Positions 19,579-31,269 of a stretch of 64,000 nt of DNA are shown here, piece after piece. The translations under genes and the position numbers were made by a program. Location: the NCBI GenBank assembly GCA_022071945.1, contig JAJVIN010000022.1:1-64000 (forward strand). Reading direction: 5' to 3'. How positions within the stretch are numbered: the first letter of the stretch is position 1; each line of letters begins with the position of its first letter. The notes under the pieces are model-generated. The model was given only the letters and a program-made list of their open reading frames with translations. It did no database searches and was not told where the DNA came from. Source of the DNA: Thermoanaerobaculia bacterium. GTDB lineage: Bacteria; Acidobacteriota; Thermoanaerobaculia; UBA5066.

Positions 19579-20601
19579 CGGGGGACGGACCGCTTCTTTC
19601 AGAACTTCAGGCTTCTGCCCAAGGCCGAGCTTCATCTCCACCTGGAGGGGTCGATCTCCGAGGCGACTCTCCGAAGGCTCGCCGTCCGCAACGGGAGTAC
19701 TGTTTTCCCTCACGCGGGAGCGATCCGCGAGAGGCTCCTCTTTTCCGGCGCCCGCGGTTTCTTGGAGCTCTACCGCGACGTCTGCCGCGAGATCCGGTTT
19801 CCCTCCGACTACGGCCTGATCGCCCGGGACATCACCCGCCGCTTGAGCCGCGAGGGGATCGGGTACGCGGAGATCTACGTCTCCCCCGCCGTCATCGAGA
19901 AGATCGGGCTCGGCTGGGAGCCGGTCCGGGATCAGCTGGAGGCCGTCTTCTCTTCTTTCGAGAGACGGACCGGGAGCCGGATCAGGGTCCTTCTCGACTC
20001 GGTGCGGCAGTGGGGCCCCGCGGCCGCGGAGCGCGTTCTCGATCTCCAGGAGAAGGCGCCCTGGACTCGGGTGCTTGGGTTCGGGCTTGGGGGCGACGAG
20101 GCCTCGCTGCCCGCCCGCGACTTCTCGGCCGTCTATGACAGGGTTCGCGCTCTCGGCCTTCTTCCCCTCGTCCACGCCGGGGAGTGGGCGGGTCCCGATT
20201 CCGTCGTCGACGCGGTCGAGATTCTGGGCGTCGTGAGGATCGCCCACGGCGTGAGGATCGCCGAGGATCCGTCGCTCGTGAGGTGGCTGGAGCGAAAACA
20301 GGTCCCCCTGGACATCTGCATCACCTCGAACTGGAAGACCGGCGCCGTCCCCCGGGGGGGGCACCCCGCCCTTGATCTTCTTCGCTCGGGGCTTCGCCTC
20401 AACCTTTCGACGGACGACCCCGGCCTTTTTCGGACCAGTCTGAGGCGGGAGTACCTCACCCTGGCCCGGCTCGGCGCCACCGCCCTCGACCTTCGGCGCC
20501 TGCTTCTTCTTTCGCGCGCCTGTGCCCTTGGCCGCCTTACGGGGAGGCGAGGACTCGCTCATAGATCGCGAGGTACTTCCCGATCAAGGCGTCCACGTTG
20601 A
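19543..20601 (+). CDS. add: Adenosine deaminase
   Basis: A metal-dependent purine deaminase of the add family (adenosine to inosine). The N-terminal zinc motif is LPKAELHLHLEGS. Later come PLVHAGEW (zinc His and catalytic region), RIAHGVRI and CITSNWKTGAV. The last zinc/catalytic Asp pair is in LNLSTDDPGLF. The body is complete to the C-terminus, which overlaps bshA by 65 bp tail to tail. No ATG, GTG or TTG exists in frame at the expected N-terminus. A CTG at 19543 with GGAG five bases upstream is the best candidate, so the start is tentative and could conceal an unusual initiation codon or a sequence error. Confidence 0.82.
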   Translation: MAARPGDRRRDHRGTDRFFQNFRLLPKAELHLHLEGSISEATLRRLAVRNGSTVFPHAGAIRERLLFSGARGFLELYRDVCREIRFPSDYGLIARDITRRLSREGIGYAEIYVSPAVIEKIGLGWEPVRDQLEAVFSSFERRTGSRIRVLLDSVRQWGPAAAERVLDLQEKAPWTRVLGFGLGGDEASLPARDFSAVYDRVRALGLLPLVHAGEWAGPDSVVDAVEILGVVRIAHGVRIAEDPSLVRWLERKQVPLDICITSNWKTGAVPRGGHPALDLLRSGLRLNLSTDDPGLFRTSLRREYLTLARLGATALDLRRLLLLSRACALGRLTGRRGLAHRSRGTSRSRRPR

Positions 20602-21664
20602 AGAGCGCAATCGCCCTCTCACGCGATTTTCTCGACATCTCGCGGTAACAGCCGCCGTCGGTGAGGATCGCCAGAGCGTCCCCCGCCAGCCCGTCCACGT
20701 CCCCGACGGGGCGCAAGAAGCCCGTCTCCCCGTTCTCGATCACTTCCGGCAGGCCCCCGGCCTGGTAGCCCAGGACCGGGACACCGCAGGACTGCGCCTC
20801 CAGCGCGGAGAGGCCGAAGGACTCGGAGTTGGACGGCAGGACATAGAGGTCCGCCAGGGGCATGATTTTCTCGATCGCCGGAGTGTTCCCCAGGAAATGG
20901 ACGCTTCCGGCGATCCCCTTCTCGCGGCACAGCTCCTCGGCAGCCGGCCGCTCGGGACCGTCTCCCACCATCAGGAGCACGCTCGACGGCAGTTCCTTGC
21001 GGACTCGATCGAAGATCTCGACCACGTCCAGGACCCTCTTCACCGGCCGGAAGTTCGAGACGTGAAGAAACGTCTTGGCGCCCGCCGGGGCGAAGCAGTT
21101 CGGGAGGGTCTTCTCCGCCGCGGGAGCCCAGCGCTCCGGGTCGATGAAGTTGGGGATCACATCGATTTCGCGCTTCGGCTGAAAGACGTCGAGGGTGACG
21201 TTGCGGAGGTGTTCCGAAACGGCCGTGACCGCGTCCGAACGGTCGATTCCGAACCTCGTGATCGGCAGGTAAGAGCGGTCTTGCCCGACGATCGTCACGT
21301 CCGTTCCGTGGAGAGTCGTGACGACCCTCAGGGGGTGGGGCGCCAGCATCTCCCGCGCCAGGTGCGCCGAGATCGCGTGGGGGATGGCGTAGTGGACGTG
21401 CATGACGTCCAGCCCTTCGTGAAGGGCAACGTCCGTCATCCGCGTCGCGAGAGCCAGGTCGTAAGGCGCGTACGGGAAGAGCGGATACGTCGGGATCGAA
21501 ACCTCGTGGTAGGCAACCCGGGGCGCGAAGACGTCCAGCCGCGACGGGAGGGCGTACGCAATGAAGTGGACCTCGTGCCCGAGCTTGGCGAGCTCGTGGC
21601 CGAGCTCCGTCGCCACCACCCCCGAACCGCCGAAGGTCGGGTAGCAGGTGATTCCGATCTTCAC
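20537..21664 (-). CDS. bshA: N-acetyl-alpha-D-glucosaminyl L-malate synthase (bacillithiol step 1)
   Basis: A 375-residue GT4 (GT-B) glycosyltransferase joining UDP-GlcNAc and L-malate. The BshA signature is clear: IGITCYPTFGGSGVVATELGHELAKLGHEVHF near the N-terminus (positions 3-34), VMHVHYAIPHAISAHLAREM, LHGTDVTIVG, and the donor-site block SNSESFGLSALEAQSCGVPVL. Length matches characterised BshA (about 377). It starts at a GTG that overlaps the bshB stop by four bases (GTGA), so the two are translationally coupled. It ends against the adenosine deaminase gene. Confidence 0.95.
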   Translation of the reverse strand: MKIGITCYPTFGGSGVVATELGHELAKLGHEVHFIAYALPSRLDVFAPRVAYHEVSIPTYPLFPYAPYDLALATRMTDVALHEGLDVMHVHYAIPHAISAHLAREMLAPHPLRVVTTLHGTDVTIVGQDRSYLPITRFGIDRSDAVTAVSEHLRNVTLDVFQPKREIDVIPNFIDPERWAPAAEKTLPNCFAPAGAKTFLHVSNFRPVKRVLDVVEIFDRVRKELPSSVLLMVGDGPERPAAEELCREKGIAGSVHFLGNTPAIEKIMPLADLYVLPSNSESFGLSALEAQSCGVPVLGYQAGGLPEVIENGETGFLRPVGDVDGLAGDALAILTDGGCYREMSRKSRERAIALFNVDALIGKYLAIYERVLASP

Positions 21665-22416
21665 GCTCTTTCCGTCCTGAAGCCGGGCTCGAAGCCGTCG
21701 AAGGCCCGGACAGGATCGTCGAGCACGGGCGGACGGGCCGAGATGAAGCCTTCCGCAAAGTCGACGTTGACCATCCGGCCGAAGAACCTCGCCCGGGCGG
21801 AGATCCCCTCGAAGAAGGCTGGCGAGGAGATGAAGGTCTCCGGGGCGGAGGAATCCGGGTTGTAGAACTGGCTCTTGAAGGCCCGGATCGCGGAGAGCTT
21901 CGTCTCGAAGGTCTTGGTCACGTCGACCACGAATGTCACCTCGGGAACGAAGGTCGCCGGAAAGAAGACCACGTTCTGCGGGCGGTGGGCCTCGTGCGCC
22001 GTCTTCAGGGCCCGCAGGCCCGCGTAGAAGGCCGCGTCCGGGACGAGCCGTCCGGCCCTCACGTGATCGGCATGCCGGTCCTCGGGCAGCGGCGCCAGGA
22101 TGAGCATCGGGCGGGTCGCCCGGACGATCTCGATGACCTGGAGCTCGGCGTCCCGGTCGGTCCTCAGGCCGCCATCCCCCAGATCGAGCGAGTGCCGGAA
22201 TGAGGCTCCGAGGAGAGCGGCCGCGTCTTGCGCCTCCTCGGCCCGGATTTCTGGAGTCCCGCGGGTGGCCATCTCGCCCCGGGTCAGGTCGAGGATGCCG
22301 AAGGTCCGGCCGCGCTTTTTCAAGGCGGCAAGCGTTCCGCCGCACCCGAGATCGACGTCATCGGGATGGGCTCCGACCGCCAGGATATCGACCTGTGGAA
22401 GCGAGCCCGGGGTCAC
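21661..22416 (-). CDS. bshB: N-acetylglucosaminyl-malate deacetylase (bacillithiol step 2), PIG-L family
   Basis: A 251-residue zinc-dependent LmbE/PIG-L deacetylase that removes acetyl from GlcNAc-malate. The zinc motif AHPDD is at 16-20 (H17, D20), and the second zinc histidine lies in the EDRHADHVRAG block. BshB1-type features include LDLTRGEMATRGTPEIRAEEA and SQFYNP near the C-terminus. The start is a GTG at 22416 without a strong ribosome-binding site. It is followed immediately by bshA (4-nt overlap) and preceded by a 160-bp spacer containing a short palindromic repeat, then bshC. Confidence 0.95.
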   Translation of the reverse strand: MTPGSLPQVDILAVGAHPDDVDLGCGGTLAALKKRGRTFGILDLTRGEMATRGTPEIRAEEAQDAAALLGASFRHSLDLGDGGLRTDRDAELQVIEIVRATRPMLILAPLPEDRHADHVRAGRLVPDAAFYAGLRALKTAHEAHRPQNVVFFPATFVPEVTFVVDVTKTFETKLSAIRAFKSQFYNPDSSAPETFISSPAFFEGISARARFFGRMVNVDFAEGFISARPPVLDDPVRAFDGFEPGFRTERA

Positions 22417-22533
22417 GACGCGGCCCCCGCGCGGGTCCCAGAACCCGTCTCGCGGAAGGACCTGGCATTCCGCCCATCAAGCGCCCAGACGCGATGCACC
22501 TTCTCATATGCAGAACCGGCGCGAAGCCCCGGT

Positions 22534-22564
22534 AGCCCCCCCTTTACAAGAGAGGGGGAGAAAG
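22534..22564. repeat. Short GC-rich palindromic repeat between bshC and bshB
   Basis: The spacer holds CCCCCCCTTT-ACAAGA-GAGGGGG, an imperfect hairpin of the same general form (C-rich arm, TTAC/TTGTAA centre, G-rich arm) as the palindromes at 37.1-37.3 kb. It resembles a REP-like element. As RNA it could form a stem-loop between the two cistrons. Confidence 0.5.
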
Positions 22565-22576
22565 AAAGGTCCCTCG

Positions 22577-24169
22577 TCACAGATCCACCACGTAGAGTCC
22601 TGCCTCGTCCCACCGTATCGCCTCCTCGATGGCCGTCACCAGGCGTTCCCGGCCGAACCTTTCTACGTAGGAAAGCGGCGTCAGGATACGCTCGGCGAGC
22701 TTTCCCTCGGGCAGGATGGAGGCGAGGAGGCGAGAAGCGGCCCGGTGAGCCTGTTCATCGGCCCGACCAGCCGACTCCGCGAGCTTCTCCGAGAGCTTCC
22801 CGAGCGCGAACTCGAGGTTCTGCCTCGTGGCGTCGAGCGGCTTTCTCAGGTTCGGGTCGACGGCCAGGATCTCCGCCCGCAGGGCGTCCAGATCCGCAAG
22901 GAGCCGGCTCTTGAGCTCCGCGAGCTTTCCGAGCGGGGCGGCTGAGCTCGATCTGCCCTGCTCGATGAGGAGCGTCCTGGCTCCGCGGAGCGCGGTTGCA
23001 AGGGACAGCCCGGATTTCGCGAGAGCCCTTCGGGCGGACGGCTCGAGAGGGAGGATCATCGGGCGCGGCAGGATCACCGGCGGGACCAGACCCGCCCAAT
23101 CAAAGAGCGGGAACATCTGGGCCCAGTAGGCGACTTCGGCGGGCCCCAGCACCGTGGCCGCGATCGGGTAGAGCGTCGAGGCCGCCAGAGGCCGGGCGAG
23201 GGCCGCAAAGGAAGGCAGCCAGTCTCCGGCGGCGAAACGGGAGAGCACTTCATCTTCCGTCCATGTGCGCTCGGAAGGATCCCCCTTCAGCCAGAACCGG
23301 CCGTCTTCCTCGTGAAGGAGAAGCCGTTCCGACGCCGTGATCGCAAAGAGCGGCAGGGCTCGCCGGTCGGACTTGACCTGCAGGTCGAAACCGGCCGCGG
23401 TGAGAGCCTCCGCCCTTCTCGCCAGGAGTCCTCTTACGGTCTCCCGTTCCTTCACGATCCGGCACGCGAGGGGAACGAGATCGGGTTTGTCCTCGATCCG
23501 GGCGGCGTCCGCGAAGGCCAGGGGACGCGGGGCCAGGAGCCACCCCAGCGAGTTGCGGAAGGCCTCCAGGAAGGTTCCCTCAGAAGCCCGGCGAACGAGC
23601 TCTCTTGCGTCCTCCGCACCCGGCGCGGCCGGACTCGTCAGGAGCGCCTCGAAGTCGATCCGGGGGACAGGCAGTTCTCCAACGGGATGTCTGTTGGCGG
23701 CGAACGATTCCGGAGATGGTCCCCTGTCCTCGGCCCCAGCGGAGGCCGGGACCCAGAGCCTCGTGACCTCGACGAGATCGTGATCCTCCGAGGCGCACCA
23801 GAAAAGGGGAGCGGCGGGGACCGCTCTTTCCCCGAGCTCGCGTGCCGCGGCAACGACAGCCAGGGCCTTCGTGAGGGTGAGGAGGGGTCCGGTCAGAAGT
23901 CCGCACTGCTGGCCCGTCGAGATCGCAGCCTGCCGTCCCGAGGTGAAGGGCTCGAGCAGGGGGCCGGCGGACGGAGCTCGCCTCGGCCGGTACGCCGCCA
24001 GGACGGACGAGACCCTCTCCACCACGGCCGGGGCGCCGGGAAGGTCGGGCAGAAACGGCCGGACAGAGGGATCCCCTTCCGCGTAGAGACGGGCGAGGGG
24101 AGACAGAGCCGGAATCTCTTCTGGGGAGAGCCTCTTCTGTGCCGGGTGCTGGGGCGAAACGGGATTCAC
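22577..24169 (-). CDS. bshC: Bacillithiol synthase, putative cysteine-adding enzyme (step 3)
   Basis: A 530-residue protein matching BshC (539 in Bacillus), which adds cysteine to GlcN-malate to give bacillithiol. Recognisable blocks are STGQQCGLLTGPLLTLTKAL (positions about 87-106), FWCASEDHDLVEV, VLGPAEVAYWAQM, PRPMILPLEP and the C-terminal PQHPAQKRLS-to-PLSYVERFGRERL layout. A nucleotide-binding-like core followed by a long coiled-coil segment is expected and visible (LKSRLLADLDALRAEI). The start is GTG 24169, which overlaps the upstream methyltransferase stop by four bases. The longer upstream reading frame is not coding. Confidence 0.95.
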   Translation of the reverse strand: MNPVSPQHPAQKRLSPEEIPALSPLARLYAEGDPSVRPFLPDLPGAPAVVERVSSVLAAYRPRRAPSAGPLLEPFTSGRQAAISTGQQCGLLTGPLLTLTKALAVVAAARELGERAVPAAPLFWCASEDHDLVEVTRLWVPASAGAEDRGPSPESFAANRHPVGELPVPRIDFEALLTSPAAPGAEDARELVRRASEGTFLEAFRNSLGWLLAPRPLAFADAARIEDKPDLVPLACRIVKERETVRGLLARRAEALTAAGFDLQVKSDRRALPLFAITASERLLLHEEDGRFWLKGDPSERTWTEDEVLSRFAAGDWLPSFAALARPLAASTLYPIAATVLGPAEVAYWAQMFPLFDWAGLVPPVILPRPMILPLEPSARRALAKSGLSLATALRGARTLLIEQGRSSSAAPLGKLAELKSRLLADLDALRAEILAVDPNLRKPLDATRQNLEFALGKLSEKLAESAGRADEQAHRAASRLLASILPEGKLAERILTPLSYVERFGRERLVTAIEEAIRWDEAGLYVVDL

Positions 24170-24945
24170 GCCCCGTGATCGTCCTTGAGCGCCTCGGCCA
24201 TCAGGATCAACCGCGGAGACCGCTTCGGGTTGAACGGGGTTCCGTCGAAATCCCCGAAGGACTCCAGAACAAGGAATCCAGCCTCCTGGTGGAGGATCCG
24301 GAGTTCCTCCTCGCGATAGACGCGGACGGATTCCCGGTAGGTCTTGGCGGCGCCATCGGGCTCCATCGTGATCTCTTTCTCCAGGCGCTTTCGGGACGGG
24401 TCGTACCAGCGGCGAATCGAGACCCTCTCCCCCGCGATCGTCTTCTCCTCGTACTGGACGAGAGCCGACAGGACCCGCTCCGCGTTGAAGAGGTCCGAGA
24501 GAAAGACGCCTCCCGGGACGAGGACACGGCGGATCTCCTCGAGGACCGCAAGGTCGTCCATCGGGTCGTCGAAGTAGCCGAAGGACGTGAAGAAGTTGAC
24601 GACCGAGCCGAAGACGCCCGACTGGTAGGGCAGCCTTCGCATGTCTCCGCGCGTGTAGCCCGGGCGCGGCTTCGTGACGCGCCGTCTCGCGGCCCTCAGG
24701 AGGGGGAGCGACAGGTCGAGTCCGGCGACTCCGTAGAAGGAGTCGTTCAGGGCGATGGCGTGGCGTCCGGTGCCGCAGGCGAGGTCCAGGAACCCGACCT
24801 TCCCGAGCCGCGCGTAGGCGGCCAGCCGCTCCACCGCGAAGGCAGCCTGGATCTCGGCTTCCTGCTCGTCGCGATTCGGGTAAAGGGCAAGGTACTCCTC
24901 GCCAAACCAGCTGGCCCACCAGGGGTCGCGGAGTTCTTCCGGCAT
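24166..24945 (-). CDS. Class I SAM-dependent methyltransferase coupled to bshC (candidate N-methyl-bacillithiol synthase)
   Basis: A 259-residue methyltransferase with motif I LDLACGTGRHAIAL (about 53-66), motif II GLDLS, a PYQSGVFGSVVNFFTSFGYF block and the post-motif FLSDLFNAERVL. It opens with PWWASWFGEEYLALYPNRD. Its stop is fused to the GTG start of bshC (4-nt overlap), implying coordinated translation. In Chlorobium a SAM methyltransferase (NmbA) makes N-methyl-bacillithiol. By position and family this gene is a good candidate for the same role, but that is inference. It lies 42 bp downstream of atpC and may be read from the atp promoter. Confidence 0.85.
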   Translation of the reverse strand: MPEELRDPWWASWFGEEYLALYPNRDEQEAEIQAAFAVERLAAYARLGKVGFLDLACGTGRHAIALNDSFYGVAGLDLSLPLLRAARRRVTKPRPGYTRGDMRRLPYQSGVFGSVVNFFTSFGYFDDPMDDLAVLEEIRRVLVPGGVFLSDLFNAERVLSALVQYEEKTIAGERVSIRRWYDPSRKRLEKEITMEPDGAAKTYRESVRVYREEELRILHQEAGFLVLESFGDFDGTPFNPKRSPRLILMAEALKDDHGA

Positions 24946-24987
24946 GGGCCGGGACGAAGATAAGAGAGTCTTTCCCAGAGCCCTATC

Positions 24988-25392
24988 CTATTTCGAGGCG
25001 GCGATCGAGAGACACGCCTCCACGAAGGCCGCGTCCTCGTTCACCTCGGTCAGCTGTTCGACCCCGACGACATCCATCCGCTTTCTCTCGAAAGTGGCGA
25101 GCTCGCGCCGAGCGGCCGTGGTGTCGACTTGATCCGGACTGACGGCCCGGTCCGCCAGGACCCGGACCGTGTCCGCCGCGATCTCGGCAAACCCCTTGCG
25201 GACAGCGACGGAGCGCTTTGCCTGGCCGTCCCGGTAAGTGACGAGCCCGACTCCGAGCAGCGTGATGAGGGGGGTGTGCTTCGGGAGGATTCCGATCTCC
25301 CCTCCCTCGGCCGGGAGCGTCACGGAGTCACACGTGATCTTGTCCAGCACCGACTGCTCGGGCGTCACGACGGTCAGTGTCAGTTTCTCCAT
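24988..25392 (-). CDS. atpC: F1 ATP synthase epsilon subunit
   Basis: A 134-residue subunit of the F1 central stalk. The N-terminal beta-barrel is clear (LTLTVVTPEQSVLDKI, VTLPAEGGEIGILPKHTPLIT), with the C-terminal helical hairpin TTAARRELATFERKR. AGGAGG stands four bases before the ATG. It is last in the atp cluster, separated from atpD by 188 bp containing several perfect palindromes. A methyltransferase gene follows. Confidence 0.97.
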   Translation of the reverse strand: MEKLTLTVVTPEQSVLDKITCDSVTLPAEGGEIGILPKHTPLITLLGVGLVTYRDGQAKRSVAVRKGFAEIAADTVRVLADRAVSPDQVDTTAARRELATFERKRMDVVGVEQLTEVNEDAAFVEACLSIAASK

Positions 25393-25513
25393 GAATCCTC
25401 CTGTCTCCTCGCTCCCGCTATCCCCTCGCGAGCCGTCCTTGCGGGTGCGTTCCGCGCTCGGCCCGGTCTCCCTGAAATCGTACCCGGATTTCCTCCCGGG
25501 CCCGCTGGAGGAT

Positions 25514-25573
25514 GGCCCGGGGGATCTCTCCCCGGGCCTTTCTCACACGGCATGGGGATCCCCGAGGGATCCC
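25514..25573. other. Cluster of palindromes in the atpD-atpC spacer
   Basis: Within the 188-bp spacer the strongest hairpin has arms GGCCCGGGG (25514-25522) and CCCCGGGCC (25530-25538). On the plus strand it runs into TTTCT; on the minus (coding) strand no T-run follows. Next to it are GGGGATCCCC (25554-25563) and GGGATCCC (25566-25573), immediately after the atpD stop. On the atp mRNA these would fold as stem-loops that could slow exonucleases or reduce read-through to atpC. Confidence 0.6.
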
Positions 25574-25580
25574 GGTGGGA

Positions 25581-27026
<1,446 letters not shown>

Positions 27027-27043
27027 CTACCTCGATGTGGCGG

Positions 27044-27919
27044 TCACGAGAGGGCCGCAGCCCCGGAGACGACCTCGATCAATTCCTTCGTGATGCGCGC
27101 CTGGCGGGCGCGGTTGTAGGTCAGCGTGAGCGAGTCGATCATCTCGGCGGCGTTCTTCGTCGCCGAGTCCATCGCCGTCATGCGGGCCGCGTTCTCGGCT
27201 GCGTTGGACTCGAGAAGGACCCGGTAGATCTGAAAGTCCAGGTGCGCCGGGACGAGACGCTCGAGGATGGCCTCGGGCGACGGCTCGTAGAGGTAGTCCG
27301 AACCCTCCGACCGACCCCCGGGCAGGTCCACGGGCAGGATCCGCTTCGTCACGACGACCTGCGAGATGGCGCTCTTGAACTCGTTGAAGACCGCGTAAAC
27401 GGCGTCGATCTCGCCCGCGACGAAGGCGCTGGCGAGCTTCGCGGCGATGCCCGCGGCCGTCGCGTGGTCGAAGCGCGAGAAGATCCCGGGATACTGGTCG
27501 CGCCACGTCACCCCGCGCCTCTTCAGGAAGTCGATTCCCTTGCGCCCGAGACCGATCACATCGACCGACTCGATCCCGCGGTCTGGTGCTTCTTGCAGAA
27601 AGCTCAAGACCGCCCGGTTCGCGCTGGAGTTGAACGCTCCGCACAGGCCGCGGTCCCCCGTGACGGCCAGAAGGGTCACCTTCTTTTCCGGCCGCAGAGC
27701 GAGAAGAGGGTGCACGGGCGAGCCATCCGGGCGGGGCGGAACCCGCCCGGCGACGGACGCCAGCGTCTGCTCGAGCGTCTGGGCGTAAGGCCGGGCCGCG
27801 ATGACGCGGTCCTGCGCCCGGCGCAGACGCGAGGCCGCCACCATCTTCATGGCCTTCGTGATCTGCTGGGTGTTCTTGACGCTCCGGATCCGTCTCCGGA
27901 TGTCCAACATGCTCGGCAT
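27044..27919 (-). CDS. atpG: F1 ATP synthase gamma subunit
   Basis: A 291-residue central-stalk subunit. The N-terminal helix MPSMLDIRRRIRSVKNTQQITKAMKMVAASRLRR (1-34) and the C-terminal helix with ARMTAMDSATKNAAEMI and YNRARQARITKELIEVVSGA are diagnostic. The GDRGLCGAFN block is present. It lies between atpA and atpD. Confidence 0.98.
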   Translation of the reverse strand: MPSMLDIRRRIRSVKNTQQITKAMKMVAASRLRRAQDRVIAARPYAQTLEQTLASVAGRVPPRPDGSPVHPLLALRPEKKVTLLAVTGDRGLCGAFNSSANRAVLSFLQEAPDRGIESVDVIGLGRKGIDFLKRRGVTWRDQYPGIFSRFDHATAAGIAAKLASAFVAGEIDAVYAVFNEFKSAISQVVVTKRILPVDLPGGRSEGSDYLYEPSPEAILERLVPAHLDFQIYRVLLESNAAENAARMTAMDSATKNAAEMIDSLTLTYNRARQARITKELIEVVSGAAALS

Positions 27920-27952
27920 CTGTTGTCCTCGCCTCTCCCCGGCGTTTACGCG

Positions 27953-29485
<1,533 letters not shown>

Positions 29486-29523
29486 GTTCTCTGACTCTTC
29501 GGTTGAAGCTTGGCGTTGGTTTA

Positions 29524-30066
29524 TCAGGAGACGGAAAGGAGGGACTGGCGGACCTTTTCGAGGCGCAGGGCGACCGAGGTGTCGTAGACCTCGCTCCCGA
29601 TCTTCACGACGAGCCCCCCGAGAACTTCTGGCTTGACCGTGGCCTCGAGGCGGACATCGGCTCCCGTCTTGTTCGACAGGATCGCCGTGAGCTTCTGCCT
29701 GACCTCATCAGAGAGCGGGACGGCGCTCTCCACGCGGGCCTTGATGATGTTCCGGTCGGTGTCGAGCCTCTCCCGGATCGCGTCCACGACGGCGCCGATC
29801 GCGAGGATCCGCTTGTTGGCATGGAGGACCATGAGGAGCCGGCATCCGATATCCGGGAGCCCCGCCCTCCGTCCGAGCTCCGTGAGGATGGCGTTCTTGG
29901 CGTTTCGGGACACCTTCGGATCGCCGAGGAGCTGCCGGAAATCCTCCCCCGTCTTCACGGCCGATGTGAACGTGTCGAGTCCCGGCAGGAGCGCCTCGAC
30001 GGCGGCAGCCGATCCGGCGATCTCGAAGAGAGCGTCGACGTAGGGCTTTGCGAATTTCTCTGCCAT
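29524..30066 (-). CDS. atpH: F1 ATP synthase delta subunit (OSCP)
   Basis: A 180-residue stator subunit. The N-terminal helical bundle starts [17 protein letters not shown], and the C-terminal family signature is [22 protein letters not shown]. It is 13 bp after atpF and 38 bp before atpA. Confidence 0.97.
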   Translation of the reverse strand: MAEKFAKPYVDALFEIAGSAAAVEALLPGLDTFTSAVKTGEDFRQLLGDPKVSRNAKNAILTELGRRAGLPDIGCRLLMVLHANKRILAIGAVVDAIRERLDTDRNIIKARVESAVPLSDEVRQKLTAILSNKTGADVRLEATVKPEVLGGLVVKIGSEVYDTSVALRLEKVRQSLLSVS

Positions 30067-30079
30067 GGTGCTCCGATCT

Positions 30080-30676
30080 TCAGTTCGGCTGACCGGCCTT
30101 GCCCGGAATGGACGTTTCCAAGGCGGCGAGTCCCTCTTCGACGAGCCGCAGCTGGTCGTCCGGAGTCAAACCCCTGCGAACCGCTTCTCGCGCGAGGTCG
30201 AGCGCCAGCCCGCCCGCATAGAGCGTGAGCTCTTTCCTGGCCGTACGAATCCGGTTCTCGATGTCGAGCGTGGCGCGGTCCGCGATCCGCCTCGCTTCTT
30301 CCTCCGCGGCCTTCAGGATCTCGGCCTCCTCGTCCTGGGCATGCCGCTCGGCGGCCTGCCGGAGCGTGGAAAGCTCCGCCTCGAGCTCCGTCAAGCGCGC
30401 CCTCAGCGTGTCTGCCATCTCCCGGGCCTTGCGGGCGTCCTCCTCGGATTTTGCGAGCCGCGCCTCCACCTCGCCGCGACGAGTCCGGAAGAACTCGGCG
30501 ACCGGTTTCTTCAGCAAGAAGACGAGAAGGCCAAGGAAGAGAACGAGGTTCGCGGTCTGCCAGACCACATAGGGAAGCCCCAGGAAGAGCTTCTGGGCTC
30601 CGTGCTCCCCACCCCCGCTCGCCAGGGCGGAGAGGGCCGGAAGCGACAAGATGAGGGCAGGCAGGACGCGTCTCAT
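30080..30676 (-). CDS. atpF: Fo ATP synthase b subunit
   Basis: A 198-residue peripheral-stalk subunit. A signal-peptide-like N-terminal segment (RVLPALILSLPALSALASGG) precedes the expected b-subunit membrane helix (VVWQTANLVLFLGLLVFLL). The long charged coiled coil starts KKPVAEFFRTRRGEVEARLAK. The additional leading hydrophobic stretch is seen in b subunits of several Acidobacteriota- and delta-proteobacteria-like genomes. It overlaps the preceding b' gene by four bases (ATGA). Confidence 0.95.
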   Translation of the reverse strand: MRRVLPALILSLPALSALASGGGEHGAQKLFLGLPYVVWQTANLVLFLGLLVFLLKKPVAEFFRTRRGEVEARLAKSEEDARKAREMADTLRARLTELEAELSTLRQAAERHAQDEEAEILKAAEEEARRIADRATLDIENRIRTARKELTLYAGGLALDLAREAVRRGLTPDDQLRLVEEGLAALETSIPGKAGQPN

Positions 30677-31101
30677 GCCGCCCGCCTTCTGGTGACCGTG
30701 GCGGTGATCTCCGCGGCGAGGGCCGCGGCGTTGTCGCCGAGGTCCTTGCGGGCGGCCGCGATCTCGGCCGAGAGCTTCTTGTCGAGCTCCTCCAGCCGCC
30801 GGCGAGCCGCCTCGCGCGCCTCGTCGGTCATGGCCTGCCTTCGGTTGGAAATCACCTGCCGGCGCGCCTCCCGCAGAGCCATCGCTTCCCGCCGCGCTTC
30901 CGTCAGACGGGCTTCCGCGTTTGACTGGGCCGCCCGCTCGTCCTCGAGCGCGCGATCGAGCGCCGCGGCCGAGAGCGCGACATCACGGTCTCGCTCCTCG
31001 AGAATGCGGCCGAGCGGCGTGAAGACGAACTTCTGAAATATGAAGTAGGTGGCCCAGAAGATGGCCATTACCAGGAGGAGGGACAGGTCTGGTAGTTGCA
31101 T
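30673..31101 (-). CDS. atpF': Fo ATP synthase b' subunit (second b-type subunit)
   Basis: A 142-residue second stalk subunit. One N-terminal helix (LLLVMAIFWATYFIFQKFVF) with the FTPLGRILEERD junction is followed by a continuous Ala/Arg/Glu-rich coiled coil. It is first in the atp cluster. Two different b-type subunits imply a b/b' heterodimeric stator. The genes for subunits a and c (atpB, atpE) are absent upstream, where an unrelated divergent gene begins. Confidence 0.93.
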   Translation of the reverse strand: MQLPDLSLLLVMAIFWATYFIFQKFVFTPLGRILEERDRDVALSAAALDRALEDERAAQSNAEARLTEARREAMALREARRQVISNRRQAMTDEAREAARRRLEELDKKLSAEIAAARKDLGDNAAALAAEITATVTRRRAA

Positions 31102-31269
31102 CTCTTGATCCCGTGGGGTCCGCTGCTGGGTGAACAGAGCCTCGAGCCGGAGGAAGCCCGCACAAAGCGGAGTGAAACCGCTGTAGGCTGCGCCGTTATG
31201 CCATAGATGGGGGGGCCGGTCAATCTAGGGGAGCCTCCGTTCCCGCTGACCCCGGCGTATTCTCGGATC

